Positions 17,882 to 26,920 of a stretch of 64,000 bases of DNA are shown one piece after another; the stretch's first letter is position 1, and every line of letters starts with the position of its first letter. The stretch comes from Paraburkholderia caledonica NBRC 102488. Lineage in GTDB: Bacteria; Pseudomonadota; Gammaproteobacteria; Burkholderiales; Burkholderiaceae. The stretch lies in the NCBI RefSeq assembly GCF_000685095.1, contig NZ_BAYE01000006.1:1-64000 (forward strand). Direction: 5' to 3'. Made by a program: the position numbers and the translations under genes. The notes under the pieces were generated by a model, which saw only the letters and a list, made by a program, of their open reading frames with translations, did no database searches and was not told where the DNA came from.

Positions 17882-18265
17882 TTACTGGCCGTTCTTCATC
17901 GTGCCGTTGGTGCTGCCCGTACCGTTGCTCGTGCCGTTACTGGAGCGATTGGTGGTCGCGCTATTCGGCGACGCGCCGGTACCCGTGCCCATGCCGCCAC
18001 CGGTGCCGGTCACGCCCGGCGAGCCATAGCCCGAGTCGCCCGGGTGCTTCATCGCGCCGGGGCCCACGCCCGGGGTTGCGGTTCCACCTGCGCCGCCCGC
18101 TGTGCCGCCGCCGGCGCCCACGCCGTTACCGCCCGAACCGCCTGCCCCCGCGCCAGCGCCAGCGCCAGCGCCACCGCCCGCACCGCCGCCCGCCTGTGCA
18201 AAGGTTCCGCCTGAGAGTGCCACTACAAGCGCCGATGCGAAAATCGTCTTGGTAAAGCGTTTCAT
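17882..18265 (-). CDS. Gly/Ala-rich secreted low-complexity protein
   Basis: A 127-residue protein with a clear signal peptide (MKRFTKTIFASALVVALSG, cleavage near FAQA). A mature part made almost entirely of Gly, Ala, Ser, Thr and Asn follows (repeats of GAGAGA, then NGTSNGTGSTNGT). It is preceded by GGAGATGAACC and ends in a good terminator. I recognise the style of small exported glycine-rich proteins common in Burkholderia-like genomes but know no function. Confidence 0.75.
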   Translation of the reverse strand: MKRFTKTIFASALVVALSGGTFAQAGGGAGGGAGAGAGAGAGGSGGNGVGAGGGTAGGAGGTATPGVGPGAMKHPGDSGYGSPGVTGTGGGMGTGTGASPNSATTNRSSNGTSNGTGSTNGTMKNGQ

Positions 18266-18678
18266 GGTTCATCTCCATTAGAGTCGATCGATGTCACGCG
18301 AGCGCGTCGCACTCACATGCGAAGACTGCAGCAAGCACTGTGCCTTAGGTGCCGGCGCTAAACGCGCCGGCGCAGCAGCATGGCGAGGATTCGAGCATGA
18401 CGCGTTCCTGAGGCGGCGCGGCACCTGCCGTCTGCACGTCCTGGACCGGCGCTCGCATTGCAGTTGCGTTCAGCTGATATCGCTACGGAAACCGAACTTT
18501 CTTGCAGCGCAGCGAAGGCCTCGGCGGCGAGAATCGCGGCATGCACCGCCGCGGAGGCTTTCACTGCGGCGCGATCCTTTCGCTGCACGCTTTCGCAGAT
18601 TCCATTACATTGCGGGTGCGGTCGCGCTTGCGCGTCATTTCCTCCACTTTCACAGCGGTGTCTGCCATCGTCGAATCC
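18266..18678. other. Non-coding region before ABC transporter genes
   Basis: These 413 GC-rich bases lie between the Gly-rich protein gene (minus) and the ABC-2 transporter genes (plus). Several frames stay open here because of base composition, but none has a plausible start, ribosome binding site or recognisable product. Confidence 0.5.
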
Positions 18679-19605
18679 ATGCAGCCAATCGTCTCAGTCA
18701 AGAATCTGTCGAAGACCTATGCCAGCGGTTTTCAGGCGCTAAAAAACATCAATCTGGCGATCAACCGGGGAGAAATCTTTGCCCTTCTGGGGCCGAACGG
18801 GGCGGGCAAGACCACGCTCATCAGCATCGTCTGCGGCATTGTCAACGCGAGCGAAGGCAGCGTGACGGTCGACGGCCGCGATATCGCCGCCGACTATCGC
18901 GGCGCGCGCTCGTTAATCGGGCTCGTGCCACAGGAACTCACCACCGATTCGTTCGAAACCGTATGGGCGACCGTGTCGTTCAGCCGTGGCTTGTTCGGCA
19001 AGCCGAAGAACCCTGCGTATGTGGAGAAGGTGCTGCGCGACCTGTCGCTGTGGGAAAAGCGCGATAGCAAGATCATCACGCTATCCGGCGGCATGAAGCG
19101 GCGCGTGCTGATCGCGAAGGCGCTGTCGCACGAACCGCGCGTGTTGTTTCTCGACGAACCCACGGCGGGCGTCGACGTCGAATTGCGCCGTGATATGTGG
19201 AAGCTCGTGCGCTCGCTCGCGGCAAGCGGCGTGACGATCATCCTCACTACGCATTACATCGACGAAGCGGAGGAAATGGCGGACCGCATCGGCGTGATCA
19301 ACGGCGGCGAAATCATGCTCGTCGAAGAGAAAACGGAGTTGATGCGCAAGCTCGGCAAAAAGCAGTTGACGCTGCAGCTGGAAACCCCGCTCTCCGCGTT
19401 GCCGGCGGCGCTTGCAGGCTATGGCCTCGATGTCGCGAAGGGCGGCAACGAGTTGATCTACACGTATGAAGGCGACGGCGGCCGCACCGACATCATTGCG
19501 CTGCTCAAGGCGCTCGACGACGCCAGCATCCGTTTCAAGGACCTGCACACCACGCAGAGTTCGCTTGAAGACATCTTCGTGAGTCTGCTTCGAGGTAACC
19601 AATGA
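18679..19605 (+). CDS. ABC-2 type transporter, ATP-binding subunit
   Basis: A 308-residue ATPase with a complete motif set: Walker [10 protein letters not shown], signature LSGGMKRR, Walker [13 protein letters not shown] and H-loop [17 protein letters not shown]-terminal ~80-residue extension is typical of drug or polysaccharide ABC-2 exporters. The ATG at 18679 gives the standard N-terminus ([12 protein letters not shown]). It overlaps the permease gene by 4 bases, so the two form one transporter. The substrate is unknown. Confidence 0.93.
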   Translation: MQPIVSVKNLSKTYASGFQALKNINLAINRGEIFALLGPNGAGKTTLISIVCGIVNASEGSVTVDGRDIAADYRGARSLIGLVPQELTTDSFETVWATVSFSRGLFGKPKNPAYVEKVLRDLSLWEKRDSKIITLSGGMKRRVLIAKALSHEPRVLFLDEPTAGVDVELRRDMWKLVRSLAASGVTIILTTHYIDEAEEMADRIGVINGGEIMLVEEKTELMRKLGKKQLTLQLETPLSALPAALAGYGLDVAKGGNELIYTYEGDGGRTDIIALLKALDDASIRFKDLHTTQSSLEDIFVSLLRGNQ

Positions 19606-20363
19606 ATCTCTACGCCATTCGCGCGATCTACAAGTTCGAGATGGCGCGCACCTGGCGCACGCTGATGCAAAGCATCATCGCGCCGGTGATCTCCACATCG
19701 CTGTACTTTGTCGTGTTCGGCGCGGCCATCGGCTCGCGTATCAAGGAGGTGGACGGCATTAGCTACGGCGCGTTCATCGTGCCGGGACTGATCATGTTGT
19801 CGTTGCTGTCGCAGAGTATTTCGAACGCGTCGTTCGGCATTTACTTTCCGCGTTTCACCGGCACGATCTACGAGTTGTTGTCGGCGCCAGTGTCGTATCT
19901 GGAAATCGTCGTGAGTTACGTGGGCGCGGCGGCGACCAAGTCGATCCTGCTCGGGCTCATCATTCTCGCGACGGCGGGCCTGTTCGTGCCGCTGCAAGTG
20001 CAGCATCCTTTCTGGATGATCCTGTTCCTCGTGCTGACGGCGGTTACCTTCAGCCTGCTTGGATTCATTATCGGCATATGGGCGGATAGCTTCGAGAAGC
20101 TGCAACTGGTTCCGCTCCTGATCATTACGCCGCTCACGTTTCTCGGCGGGAGCTTCTATGCGGTGAACATGCTGCCGCCGTTCTGGAAAGTCGTGACGCT
20201 ATTTAATCCGATCGTCTATCTGGTGAGCGGATTCCGCTGGAGCTTCTACGGACTCGCGGATGTCAACGTCGAGGTGAGTCTCGCTATGACGGCTCTCTTC
20301 CTGGCCGTGTTTCTTGCGATCGTTGCGTGGATCTTCAAGACGGGTTACCGGCTCAAGAGCTGA
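19602..20363 (+). CDS. ABC-2 type transporter, permease subunit
   Basis: A 253-residue inner-membrane protein with six hydrophobic segments and the ABC-2 signature region around [19 protein letters not shown] and [12 protein letters not shown]. Its start overlaps the ATPase gene stop. The pair resembles the YadG/YadH-type export systems of unknown substrate. Confidence 0.93.
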   Translation: MNLYAIRAIYKFEMARTWRTLMQSIIAPVISTSLYFVVFGAAIGSRIKEVDGISYGAFIVPGLIMLSLLSQSISNASFGIYFPRFTGTIYELLSAPVSYLEIVVSYVGAAATKSILLGLIILATAGLFVPLQVQHPFWMILFLVLTAVTFSLLGFIIGIWADSFEKLQLVPLLIITPLTFLGGSFYAVNMLPPFWKVVTLFNPIVYLVSGFRWSFYGLADVNVEVSLAMTALFLAVFLAIVAWIFKTGYRLKS

Positions 20364-20381
20364 TTAATTCTGCTGATAAGA

Positions 20382-20415
20382 GAACGGCATGACGGCGCTC
20401 GCCGTCATGCCGTTC
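20382..20415. terminator. Strong bidirectional hairpin between convergent genes
   Basis: A near-continuous 15-16 bp perfect stem (GAACGGCATGACGGC and its complement) with a 2-4 base loop lies between the convergent permease gene and the LuxR gene. No long T-run follows on either strand, so termination efficiency is uncertain. Confidence 0.7.
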
Positions 20416-20443
20416 GCATGGGTTACTGCAATACCGCCCTGGT

Positions 20444-21439
20444 CTACGACACGTACGCTTTCGCGACATTGATCAACTGCACGCGGTTGCGAACATTGAA
20501 CAATTGCCGCAGACGCCGCAGGTGATAGTCGACGTTATGCGGCGACAGCCCGAGGAAATACGCAATTTCCTTGTCGCGCTGCCCCTGAAATACCGCCTTC
20601 AGCACCGCGTGCTGCAACTCGCTCAGCGTGACGCGCTGCTGCTCGGGCGTCATGCCGATTACGCTTTTCGCGTGCGTCCAGATGAATTCATGAATCGTGT
20701 GGGCGAACATCAGCGTTTCGGCGACGATCGATTCGGTCATCCAGCGTGGATTGCCGATCTCCGAATTGAAGCACAGGCTCGCGCTCAACTCCGGCTCGGG
20801 CAGCGGCATCTGCGTGAGAATGCCGCTCTTTCGGCCGGTCGCCTCCAGCATGTCGATCAGGCCGCCGAGCCGCTCGCTGCGCATTTGCGCGCGCGGCAGG
20901 TCGGCGCGCATGTCGACCGTGTTCCAGAGGAACGGCATGCCGGTCGGCGAGGCCAGCGCCACGCGCGGATCGAGCTCGAAATAGCGCTCGCGGAAATAGC
21001 GCGTCAGCCAGCTTTGCGACTCGTAGCTCGTCAGCACGAACATTGTCTTGCGATGCGCGAACGTGCGCGTGGCCGTATAGCTGAACGAGTTGAACCCCAA
21101 TTGCCTGATGCGTTGCCGCACAAATTCGATGCGGTCCTGCGCACTGCCAAAACGTACCAGCGGACTGATGACAGGCGCGCGCCGTGCGGCGGGCGCGGGC
21201 GTGCCGATCTCCTCCTCGGTGAAGAGGGTCAGGAAACCAGCGGGCGCCGCACCTGCTGCCGCGCGGCTCGATACCATCGATGCGTCAGCCGCGTGGGCTG
21301 ACTTGGCGGGCTGCCGCGTGCCGGCCGGGTAGGCCGGTTGTGCGGTGACCGCCGGGTTGTATGCTGCGGATGCATGGCCGGATTCGCCCTGCGGCGAACC
21401 GGTCAGCCAATGCGGCAGCGTATCGCATTCGTGTTCCAT
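20444..21439 (-). CDS. LuxR-type regulator with autoinducer-binding-like domain (solo)
   Basis: A 331-residue regulator. Residues ~1-95 are a low-complexity Ala/Pro-rich extension. About 95-250 form a LuxR autoinducer-binding-like domain (SYESQSWLTRYFRERYFELDPRV carries the Trp, Tyr and Asp of the pocket). About 265-330 are the LuxR helix-turn-helix (DKEIAYFLGLSPHNVDYHLRRL). No luxI-type synthase lies in the window, so it is a solo here. The ATG at 21439 was chosen; a GTG 42 bases upstream is possible. It is divergent from an AraC regulator ~185 bases away. Confidence 0.85.
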   Translation of the reverse strand: MEHECDTLPHWLTGSPQGESGHASAAYNPAVTAQPAYPAGTRQPAKSAHAADASMVSSRAAAGAAPAGFLTLFTEEEIGTPAPAARRAPVISPLVRFGSAQDRIEFVRQRIRQLGFNSFSYTATRTFAHRKTMFVLTSYESQSWLTRYFRERYFELDPRVALASPTGMPFLWNTVDMRADLPRAQMRSERLGGLIDMLEATGRKSGILTQMPLPEPELSASLCFNSEIGNPRWMTESIVAETLMFAHTIHEFIWTHAKSVIGMTPEQQRVTLSELQHAVLKAVFQGQRDKEIAYFLGLSPHNVDYHLRRLRQLFNVRNRVQLINVAKAYVS

Positions 21440-21623
21440 GAAACGGTAGCTCCGGCGTTCGAAACGCGTGAAAGACGACACCCTAATGATTAGCTATTTC
21501 CGAAAATTGCGGTAGCCGGTTCCTTGCTATCATTTTCGCGATCTTGCGCTGACAGCCGACCGGTAACGCGGGTGTGACAGAGTTCTCTCATTTGCATACG
21601 GCACCTCCTTGGGAATGGACGTG

Positions 21624-22538
21624 ATGACACGAATTCCAAAGCTGACAACGACGCTTGCCTACGACCGCTACATGGCGGGCCAAAAACTGGTGTCGAGCGT
21701 GGATCGCCCGTGGCGGCACCTGGTGTTGCGCTCCTATCTCGAACCGGACGAGCAGGAACTGCTGGAAGCACCCGGTCTGCAAGACCTCACGCTGATGACG
21801 CTCGCGAGCGGCGCCGAGCATCTCGAGCGCAATCTGAACGGGCGCTGGGAAAGCGCCGACCTTCGAGTGGGCGACGTCTGGTACGTGCCGCCCGCGCCGG
21901 TCTCCTGGCGGTGGCGTTCGATCAGCGATAAGCCGCTGTCGACCGTCCATTTACATATTGAGCGCAGCCTGATCGACAGCGTGGCCGATCAGATGGAGCT
22001 CGACGGATCGCGCCGCGAGCTATCGCTCAGCGACGCAATGCGGTTCCGCGACCCGCTGGTCGCCGCCATGCTGAACGCATTGCACCGCGCCGCCAGCGAT
22101 CCGGCCGACTCACGGCTTTATGTCGATGCGCTGCTTCACGCGCTCGCCGCGCATCTTCTTCAACATTATTCGGGCGGCCGGCAAGCGGAGACGGCGCGCC
22201 TCGCGCAGCCCGAACGGCTGGTACCGCGCCGCATCCGCCGCGTGACCGACTACATACGCGCGAATCTTGGCGCGGATCTGGCCATTGGCGATCTCGCCGC
22301 GCAGGCTGGTTTAAGCAGCTTCCACTTTGCTCGCGTGTTTCGCCGTGAAACTGGCGAAACACCGCACCAGTACGTGACGCGCTTGCGGCTCGAACAAGCG
22401 GCGAAGCTGCTGCGTTCGACCGATCAGACGGTGCTGCAGATTGCGATTGCTGTTGGTTACGAGAATGCCAGTCACTTCTCCGTACAGTTCAAGCGCGATT
22501 ACGGCGTCACACCGCTTGGCTACCGGCTGCGCGGCTGA
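21624..22538 (+). CDS. AraC-family transcriptional regulator
   Basis: A 304-residue regulator. The N-terminal ~190 residues are a cupin-like sensor region (GDVWYVPPAPVSWRW). The C-terminal ~100 residues hold two helix-turn-helix motifs, LAIGDLAAQAGLSSFHFARVF and TVLQIAIAVGYENASHFSVQF. Three in-frame starts lie close together: TTG 21609, ATG 21615 and ATG 21624. I chose 21624 because GGGA lies 9 bases upstream. Its target is unknown; it shares a promoter region with the LuxR-type gene. Confidence 0.9.
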   Translation: MTRIPKLTTTLAYDRYMAGQKLVSSVDRPWRHLVLRSYLEPDEQELLEAPGLQDLTLMTLASGAEHLERNLNGRWESADLRVGDVWYVPPAPVSWRWRSISDKPLSTVHLHIERSLIDSVADQMELDGSRRELSLSDAMRFRDPLVAAMLNALHRAASDPADSRLYVDALLHALAAHLLQHYSGGRQAETARLAQPERLVPRRIRRVTDYIRANLGADLAIGDLAAQAGLSSFHFARVFRRETGETPHQYVTRLRLEQAAKLLRSTDQTVLQIAIAVGYENASHFSVQFKRDYGVTPLGYRLRG

Positions 22539-23037
22539 ACAGGCGGATGGCGCGCCAGCAACGGCGGGCAAGTGGACAGTGTAGCCACAGGCGGGGTTCC
22601 GGCAACGGCCGGTGAGAAACGGGGACCGCTGCACTCGCAGGTGCAAGCGGCGCCCTCCGAAGCCTGGCGGCGCTGCGCCTTTCTTCGCGCTTTGGGTTGG
22701 CGGCCTGTCGACTGCGCCGTGCAAGGGAAGGCTTAGCCGGAATGCCGTCTGTAGGAATCACGCACCTTTCGAAGTGTGCTGTGCATTGCGCGGCTTGCAA
22801 ACTACGAACATTCGTGGCGCAACGTGGGGCGAATCTGGCACGGGGGGTGCCGCTTCCGCGCGCACGCTGTGATAGGCGCCGCGCCTTACGGATCGAACTG
22901 GCCTGACAGGCGGGTTGCGAACTGTATCTGTCTAAGCCTTGCACGGGACGACAGAATGACCGGCCCACAGCTTGGCCCGAGCCGCATCCGACCGACCATC
23001 CTCATCCTCATCTCACCGACTTACCGGATACCTAGCG
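22539..23037. other. Non-coding region, no feature recognised
   Basis: These 499 bases lie between the AraC regulator and the DUF3830 gene. Open frames exist but lack recognisable products or ribosome binding sites. I saw no clear terminator or RNA. Confidence 0.45.
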
Positions 23038-23463
23038 ATGACCCGACTTCGAATCACCTCCTGCGGCCACGTCTTTATCGCCGAAACGAATCCCGACGCG
23101 CCGCAAACCGTGGCCGCCTTCCTGAAGCTGTTGCCGTACCGCCAGAAGATCATCCATGTGCGATGGAGTGGCGAAGGCTGCTGGGTGCCGCTCGGCGAGT
23201 TCAAGCTGGAGAACGACGGCGCGGTGGTCGGCTTCGAGAACCACACGAGCCATCCGTCGGTCGGCGACATTCTGTTTTATCCGGGTGGCTACAGCGAAAC
23301 GGAACTCCTCATCGCCTATGGCTCGTGCTGCTTCGCGAGCAAGATGGGGCAGCTCGCGGGCAACCATTTCCTGACCATCGTCGAAGGCAAGGAGAATTTG
23401 CGCGAAGTCGGCGTCAAAGTGCTGTGGGAAGGCGCGCAAGACGTGCTCTTCGAAAAGATCTGA
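23038..23463 (+). CDS. DUF3830 family protein
   Basis: A 141-residue soluble protein. Its sequence (GFENHTSHPSVGDILFYPGG, then AYGSCCFASKMGQLAGNHFLTI) is that of the DUF3830 family, which has a cyclophilin-like fold and is often found with amidohydrolase or aspartate/hydantoin-type genes. No such partner is adjacent here. The ATG at 23038 starts directly on the conserved domain. It ends ~58 bases before a hairpin terminator. Function unknown. Confidence 0.8.
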   Translation: MTRLRITSCGHVFIAETNPDAPQTVAAFLKLLPYRQKIIHVRWSGEGCWVPLGEFKLENDGAVVGFENHTSHPSVGDILFYPGGYSETELLIAYGSCCFASKMGQLAGNHFLTIVEGKENLREVGVKVLWEGAQDVLFEKI

Positions 23464-23849
23464 GCGCGCCCAGCATTTGGCACCGCGCCGCGACGCTCGC
23501 AGCGCCACAGTTTTTCTACTTACGAGCCAGCATTGACTGGCTCGTATTTCTTCCAGGCCGGTTCTCGGCCACTCTCAGCATTCCACTCAAAGCCGCTTAA
23601 TCACGCAGATTCCGCATTAAGACATTTGGCAATTTCCGTCTGAATCGCATTATGCCTTTTAGCTAATTCAAGCGAAAATTTCGCTTTTAGGATTAGTCGT
23701 ATGCGCGAATCCCGGAGGCGGCTGCACACTCGGGGTTTAAGCCTTGTTTGCCGGTTAATCCGGTGCGTCCCGAGTCTGTCCATTTCAAATAATACTTAGG
23801 ATGACATAAGAAAATATTGGCAAAGATTAATCGATTCCGAGTGGGAGGA
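23464..23849. other. Non-coding, lower-GC region upstream of the adhesin
   Basis: After the terminator at 23521-23550, this stretch is clearly lower in GC than its neighbours. It contains a possible -10 (TAATACT, about 23794) upstream of the adhesin. No gene is supported. Confidence 0.5.
23521..23550 (+). terminator. Rho-independent terminator
   Basis: TACGAGCCAG (23521-23530) pairs perfectly with CTGGCTCGTA (23537-23546) across a 6-base loop, followed by TTTCTT. It serves the DUF3830 gene. Confidence 0.75.
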
Positions 23850-26708
23850 ATGTTGAACAAGACCTATAAAACTGTGTGGAACGAAGCGAGGCGCGTGTAC
23901 GTGGCGGTGTCCGAAGCAGCGAAAAGCGGCGGTGCAGCATGCGCTTCGGTATGCCGGGCCGTGGCCGCTGCGAGCGCTGGCCTGGTCGGCGCGCTGGTGT
24001 TTGCGCAGCCGGCTGGCGCTCAGGAGTGCGCGCCAGCCGGCTGCGCGAATGTGGCCGACGCGTTGTTCTACGACAGCGGAGCGCATGACATGGCGACGCT
24101 CGGCAACTCGGGTACTCCCGTCAAGTTGACTAACCTGGCGCAAGCTGCGCTGAACGCGAGCAGTTCCGACGCGGTAACAGGCGCGCAACTCCACGCAACG
24201 AATGAGGCGGTAGCGCAGAATTCGGCAAGCCTTTCCAGCCTCGCCAGCAACCTCGACAACGGTCAGATCGGGCTGGTTCGGCAAGATCCCGGTACGGGCA
24301 ATCTCACCGTTGGCGCAGGCATTGATGGCCGGTCCGTAGACTTCACCGGACTCGGCGGGGCGCGCGAGCTGCTCGGCGTCGCGGCGGGCACCGGAGCGCA
24401 GTCGGCGGTCAATGTGACGCAACTCAAGCAGGTCGTGTCGACATTGGGCGGCGGCGCATCGGTCAGTGCGAGCGGCTCGACAGTCGGCCCGAAGTACTAC
24501 GTGCAGTCTGGCACGCAAACCACCGTCGGCAACGCGCTTACTTCGTTGGACACGGGCATCACGTCACTGCAGTCGCAAATCGTGTCGGGCAGCATCGGCC
24601 TTGTCAAACAGGATCTTGGTACGCGCGACATCCTGGTTGGGCCGTCGTCTACAGGTATTCGGCTCAACGTGGCGGGCTTGAACGGCAACCGCACGGTCAC
24701 CGGCCTGTCGCGCGGCGCGCTTGGCGCGTCGAGCACCGACGCCGTGAACGGTGCGCAGCTGTACGGCAACGCGGCGAGTGTGGCCGCGGCGCTGGGCGGC
24801 GGGTCGGCGGTGAATGTAGATGGCACCGCAAAGGCCCCTGCCTACAGCATCGGCGGAATTACATATGGCGACGTCGGATCGGCTCTGGCGGCAGCAGTCA
24901 CGACGAGCGTTGCAACCAGTACCGCGGCGAGTACGGCGGCAGGCGCGAGCGCGATCGCGGCGGCCACCGCCAATTCGGTGCAATACGACTCTTCCGTGCA
25001 CGACAGCATGACGCTCGGCAGCGCCGGCGCGCCGGTTCGCGTGACCAACGTCAGCGCTGGGCAGCTCACGAGCGACAGCGTGGACGCAGTGAACGGCGGG
25101 CAACTGTTCGCTGCCAATCGGGCGATAGCGTCGAACAGCGACAACATCGCGACCCTCGACGCGCGCGTCGGCACCAACACGGCGAACATTGCCAACCTCG
25201 ATCAGCGCGTGAACGTGAACACAACGAAGATCGCCGGGCTCGACACGCGCACCACCACGCTCGAGGGCAACCTCACGAACGTTGCGAACCAGATTACGAA
25301 CGGCGAGATCGGGGTGGTCCAGCAAGACCTGGTGTCGCGCATCATCAGCGTTGGACAAAATACGAATGGCGCACGCGTCGATTTTGCGGGCACCGGCGGC
25401 GCACGCCAATTGACCGGCGTCGCGGCGGGCCGGACGGACACGTCGGCGATCAACTTCGCGCAGTTCAGTCCGGTTGTGGCCGGACTTGGCGGCGGCGCAC
25501 AGGTCGGTATCGACGGTTCGGTGATTGCTCCGTCGTATCACGTGCAAGGCAGGACGCAGAGCAACGTCGGCGATGCGCTCGGCTCGCTCGACAACGGGTT
25601 GACCACCTTGCAACAGAAAGTCGAGATTGGCGGCGTTGGCCTCGTGACGCAAGATCCGGCCTCGCGCGTCATCCAGATCGGTGCGTCCACGGACGGCCGG
25701 GCAATCAGCGTGGCGGGTACGCTGGGCAATCGCGTGGTGACCGGCGTCGCGCGGGGCTCGCTGAACGCGGCGAGTACCGAAGCGGTCAACGGCTCGCAAC
25801 TCTTCGCGCAGGCAACGAGTACGGCCACGGCGCTAGGCGGCGGCTCCACGGTGAATGCCGACGGCTCGGTTAGCGCGCCGTCGTACAGGGTGGGCGGCCA
25901 GGTGGTGAACACTGTCGGCGGCGCGCTCAGCAATCTCGATGGCCGTGTCACGCAGAACAGCGGTGATATCGCCGGCTTGCAAAGCGCAGTCGGCCGCATC
26001 GGCGGAACGGTCGCGAACGCGCTTCAGTACGACAGCTCGGCCCATGACAAGGTCACGCTCGGCGGCATATCGGCTAATGCGCCGGCAGTGCAGTTGACCA
26101 ACCTGAAGAATGGCGAGGTCTCGGCAACCAGCAGCGACGCGGTCACCGGCGCGCAGCTGTGGCAAACCAACCAGCAGATCAGCAGCATCGACAAGAGCGT
26201 CAAGAACTATGCGGCCACTGGCAATAGCTACATGGCCGTCAACAGTTCCGCAGAAGCTCCGCAGGCGACCGGAAACGGTTCGCTGGCCTTAGGCGGTGGC
26301 GCGAAAGCATCGGCTGCAAACACGGTCGCGCTTGGCGAAGGGTCGCTCGCGGATCAGCCGGATACGGTCTCCGTAGGCTCGCCGGGCAACGAGCGACGTA
26401 TCACCAACCTCGCGCCGGGACAGGCGGCGGCCGACGCGGTCAACATGCAGCAGTTCCAAAGCGGCATGGGCGATCTCGCCCGGCGCGCCTATGCCGGAAC
26501 GGCTTCGGCGATGGCGATGAACATGGTACCTGACGTCGATGCTACGAAGAACCTCGCAATCGGTGTGGGCACAGCGGGCTACATGGGATATCAAGCGGTG
26601 GCGGTAGGCCTGTCGGCGCGCGTCGCGCAGAATTTCAAGGTGAAGCTGAGCGCGGGCATTAGCTCGGTGACGACCTCGGTGGGCGCCGGCGCCGCGTATC
26701 AGTGGTGA
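23850..26708 (+). CDS. YadA-like trimeric autotransporter adhesin
   Basis: A 952-residue protein. It opens with an extended signal peptide region (ESPR-type, [22 protein letters not shown]), then a hydrophobic core ending near PAGAQE. The passenger is made of head/stalk modules rich in [12 protein letters not shown] neck motifs and ALGGGS turns. The last ~60 residues form the YadA outer-membrane anchor, ending GAGAAYQW with the terminal aromatic residue. Such proteins trimerise and mediate adhesion to cells, matrix or other bacteria. The ATG at 23850 fits the ESPR start; GGGAGG is very close upstream (1-2 bases), so a GTG at 23841 cannot be excluded. Confidence 0.93.
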   Translation: MLNKTYKTVWNEARRVYVAVSEAAKSGGAACASVCRAVAAASAGLVGALVFAQPAGAQECAPAGCANVADALFYDSGAHDMATLGNSGTPVKLTNLAQAALNASSSDAVTGAQLHATNEAVAQNSASLSSLASNLDNGQIGLVRQDPGTGNLTVGAGIDGRSVDFTGLGGARELLGVAAGTGAQSAVNVTQLKQVVSTLGGGASVSASGSTVGPKYYVQSGTQTTVGNALTSLDTGITSLQSQIVSGSIGLVKQDLGTRDILVGPSSTGIRLNVAGLNGNRTVTGLSRGALGASSTDAVNGAQLYGNAASVAAALGGGSAVNVDGTAKAPAYSIGGITYGDVGSALAAAVTTSVATSTAASTAAGASAIAAATANSVQYDSSVHDSMTLGSAGAPVRVTNVSAGQLTSDSVDAVNGGQLFAANRAIASNSDNIATLDARVGTNTANIANLDQRVNVNTTKIAGLDTRTTTLEGNLTNVANQITNGEIGVVQQDLVSRIISVGQNTNGARVDFAGTGGARQLTGVAAGRTDTSAINFAQFSPVVAGLGGGAQVGIDGSVIAPSYHVQGRTQSNVGDALGSLDNGLTTLQQKVEIGGVGLVTQDPASRVIQIGASTDGRAISVAGTLGNRVVTGVARGSLNAASTEAVNGSQLFAQATSTATALGGGSTVNADGSVSAPSYRVGGQVVNTVGGALSNLDGRVTQNSGDIAGLQSAVGRIGGTVANALQYDSSAHDKVTLGGISANAPAVQLTNLKNGEVSATSSDAVTGAQLWQTNQQISSIDKSVKNYAATGNSYMAVNSSAEAPQATGNGSLALGGGAKASAANTVALGEGSLADQPDTVSVGSPGNERRITNLAPGQAAADAVNMQQFQSGMGDLARRAYAGTASAMAMNMVPDVDATKNLAIGVGTAGYMGYQAVAVGLSARVAQNFKVKLSAGISSVTTSVGAGAAYQW
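24261..26180 (+). repeat. Internal ~1.04-kb duplication in the adhesin
   Basis: Four related half-modules start with G-[QSEG]-[IV]-G-[LV]-V-x-Q at about 24261, 24588, 25304 and 25629. First-to-third and second-to-fourth spacings are both ~1042 bases. The motif YDSxxHDxxTLG recurs at 24066, 24981 and 26024, the last two also ~1043 apart. The repeats have diverged in sequence. Confidence 0.75.
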
Positions 26709-26781
26709 GGAGGTGAAGGCAGGCGGCGAGAGGTGCCGGTGGCGGGCACCCCACCGTGCAAACGGCGGGGTGCGGGTGCGG

Positions 26782-26910
26782 TTACTGGAATAGCTTCATC
26801 GCTTGCGCGAGCGTGTTGTACACGCCCCACGCAAGAGGAACCATCACATACAGCCAGAATACGGCGAGCTTGACCTTGTTGGTCGGGTGTACGGGTTGAA
26901 CGGTCGACAT
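26782..26910 (-). CDS. 42-aa single-span membrane protein, putative MFS transporter small subunit
   Basis: A 42-residue protein with one membrane helix (KLAVFWLYVMVPLAWGVYNTLAQ) after a short polar N-terminus. AAGGAGA lies 7 bases before the ATG and overlaps the stop of the OFA transporter gene, 10 bases upstream, so the two are tightly coupled. From memory, tiny proteins of this type next to OFA-family transporters are annotated as MFS transporter small subunits. A role as a partner of the transporter is inferred. Confidence 0.8.
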   Translation of the reverse strand: MSTVQPVHPTNKVKLAVFWLYVMVPLAWGVYNTLAQAMKLFQ

Positions 26911-26920
26911 GCGAGTCTCC

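Noticed and set aside
22612..23037. Several open frames between the AraC and DUF3830 genes
   Set aside because: Basic, Cys/Arg-rich translations without start signals; typical chance frames in GC-rich DNA.
23601..23783. 60-codon open frame on the minus strand upstream of the adhesin
   Set aside because: No ribosome binding site or recognisable product; the region looks like a promoter gap.
24066..26180. Adhesin repeats as a CRISPR or DNA tandem repeat
   Set aside because: The periodicity exists at the protein level with diverged DNA and long units; no short identical repeats with spacers.
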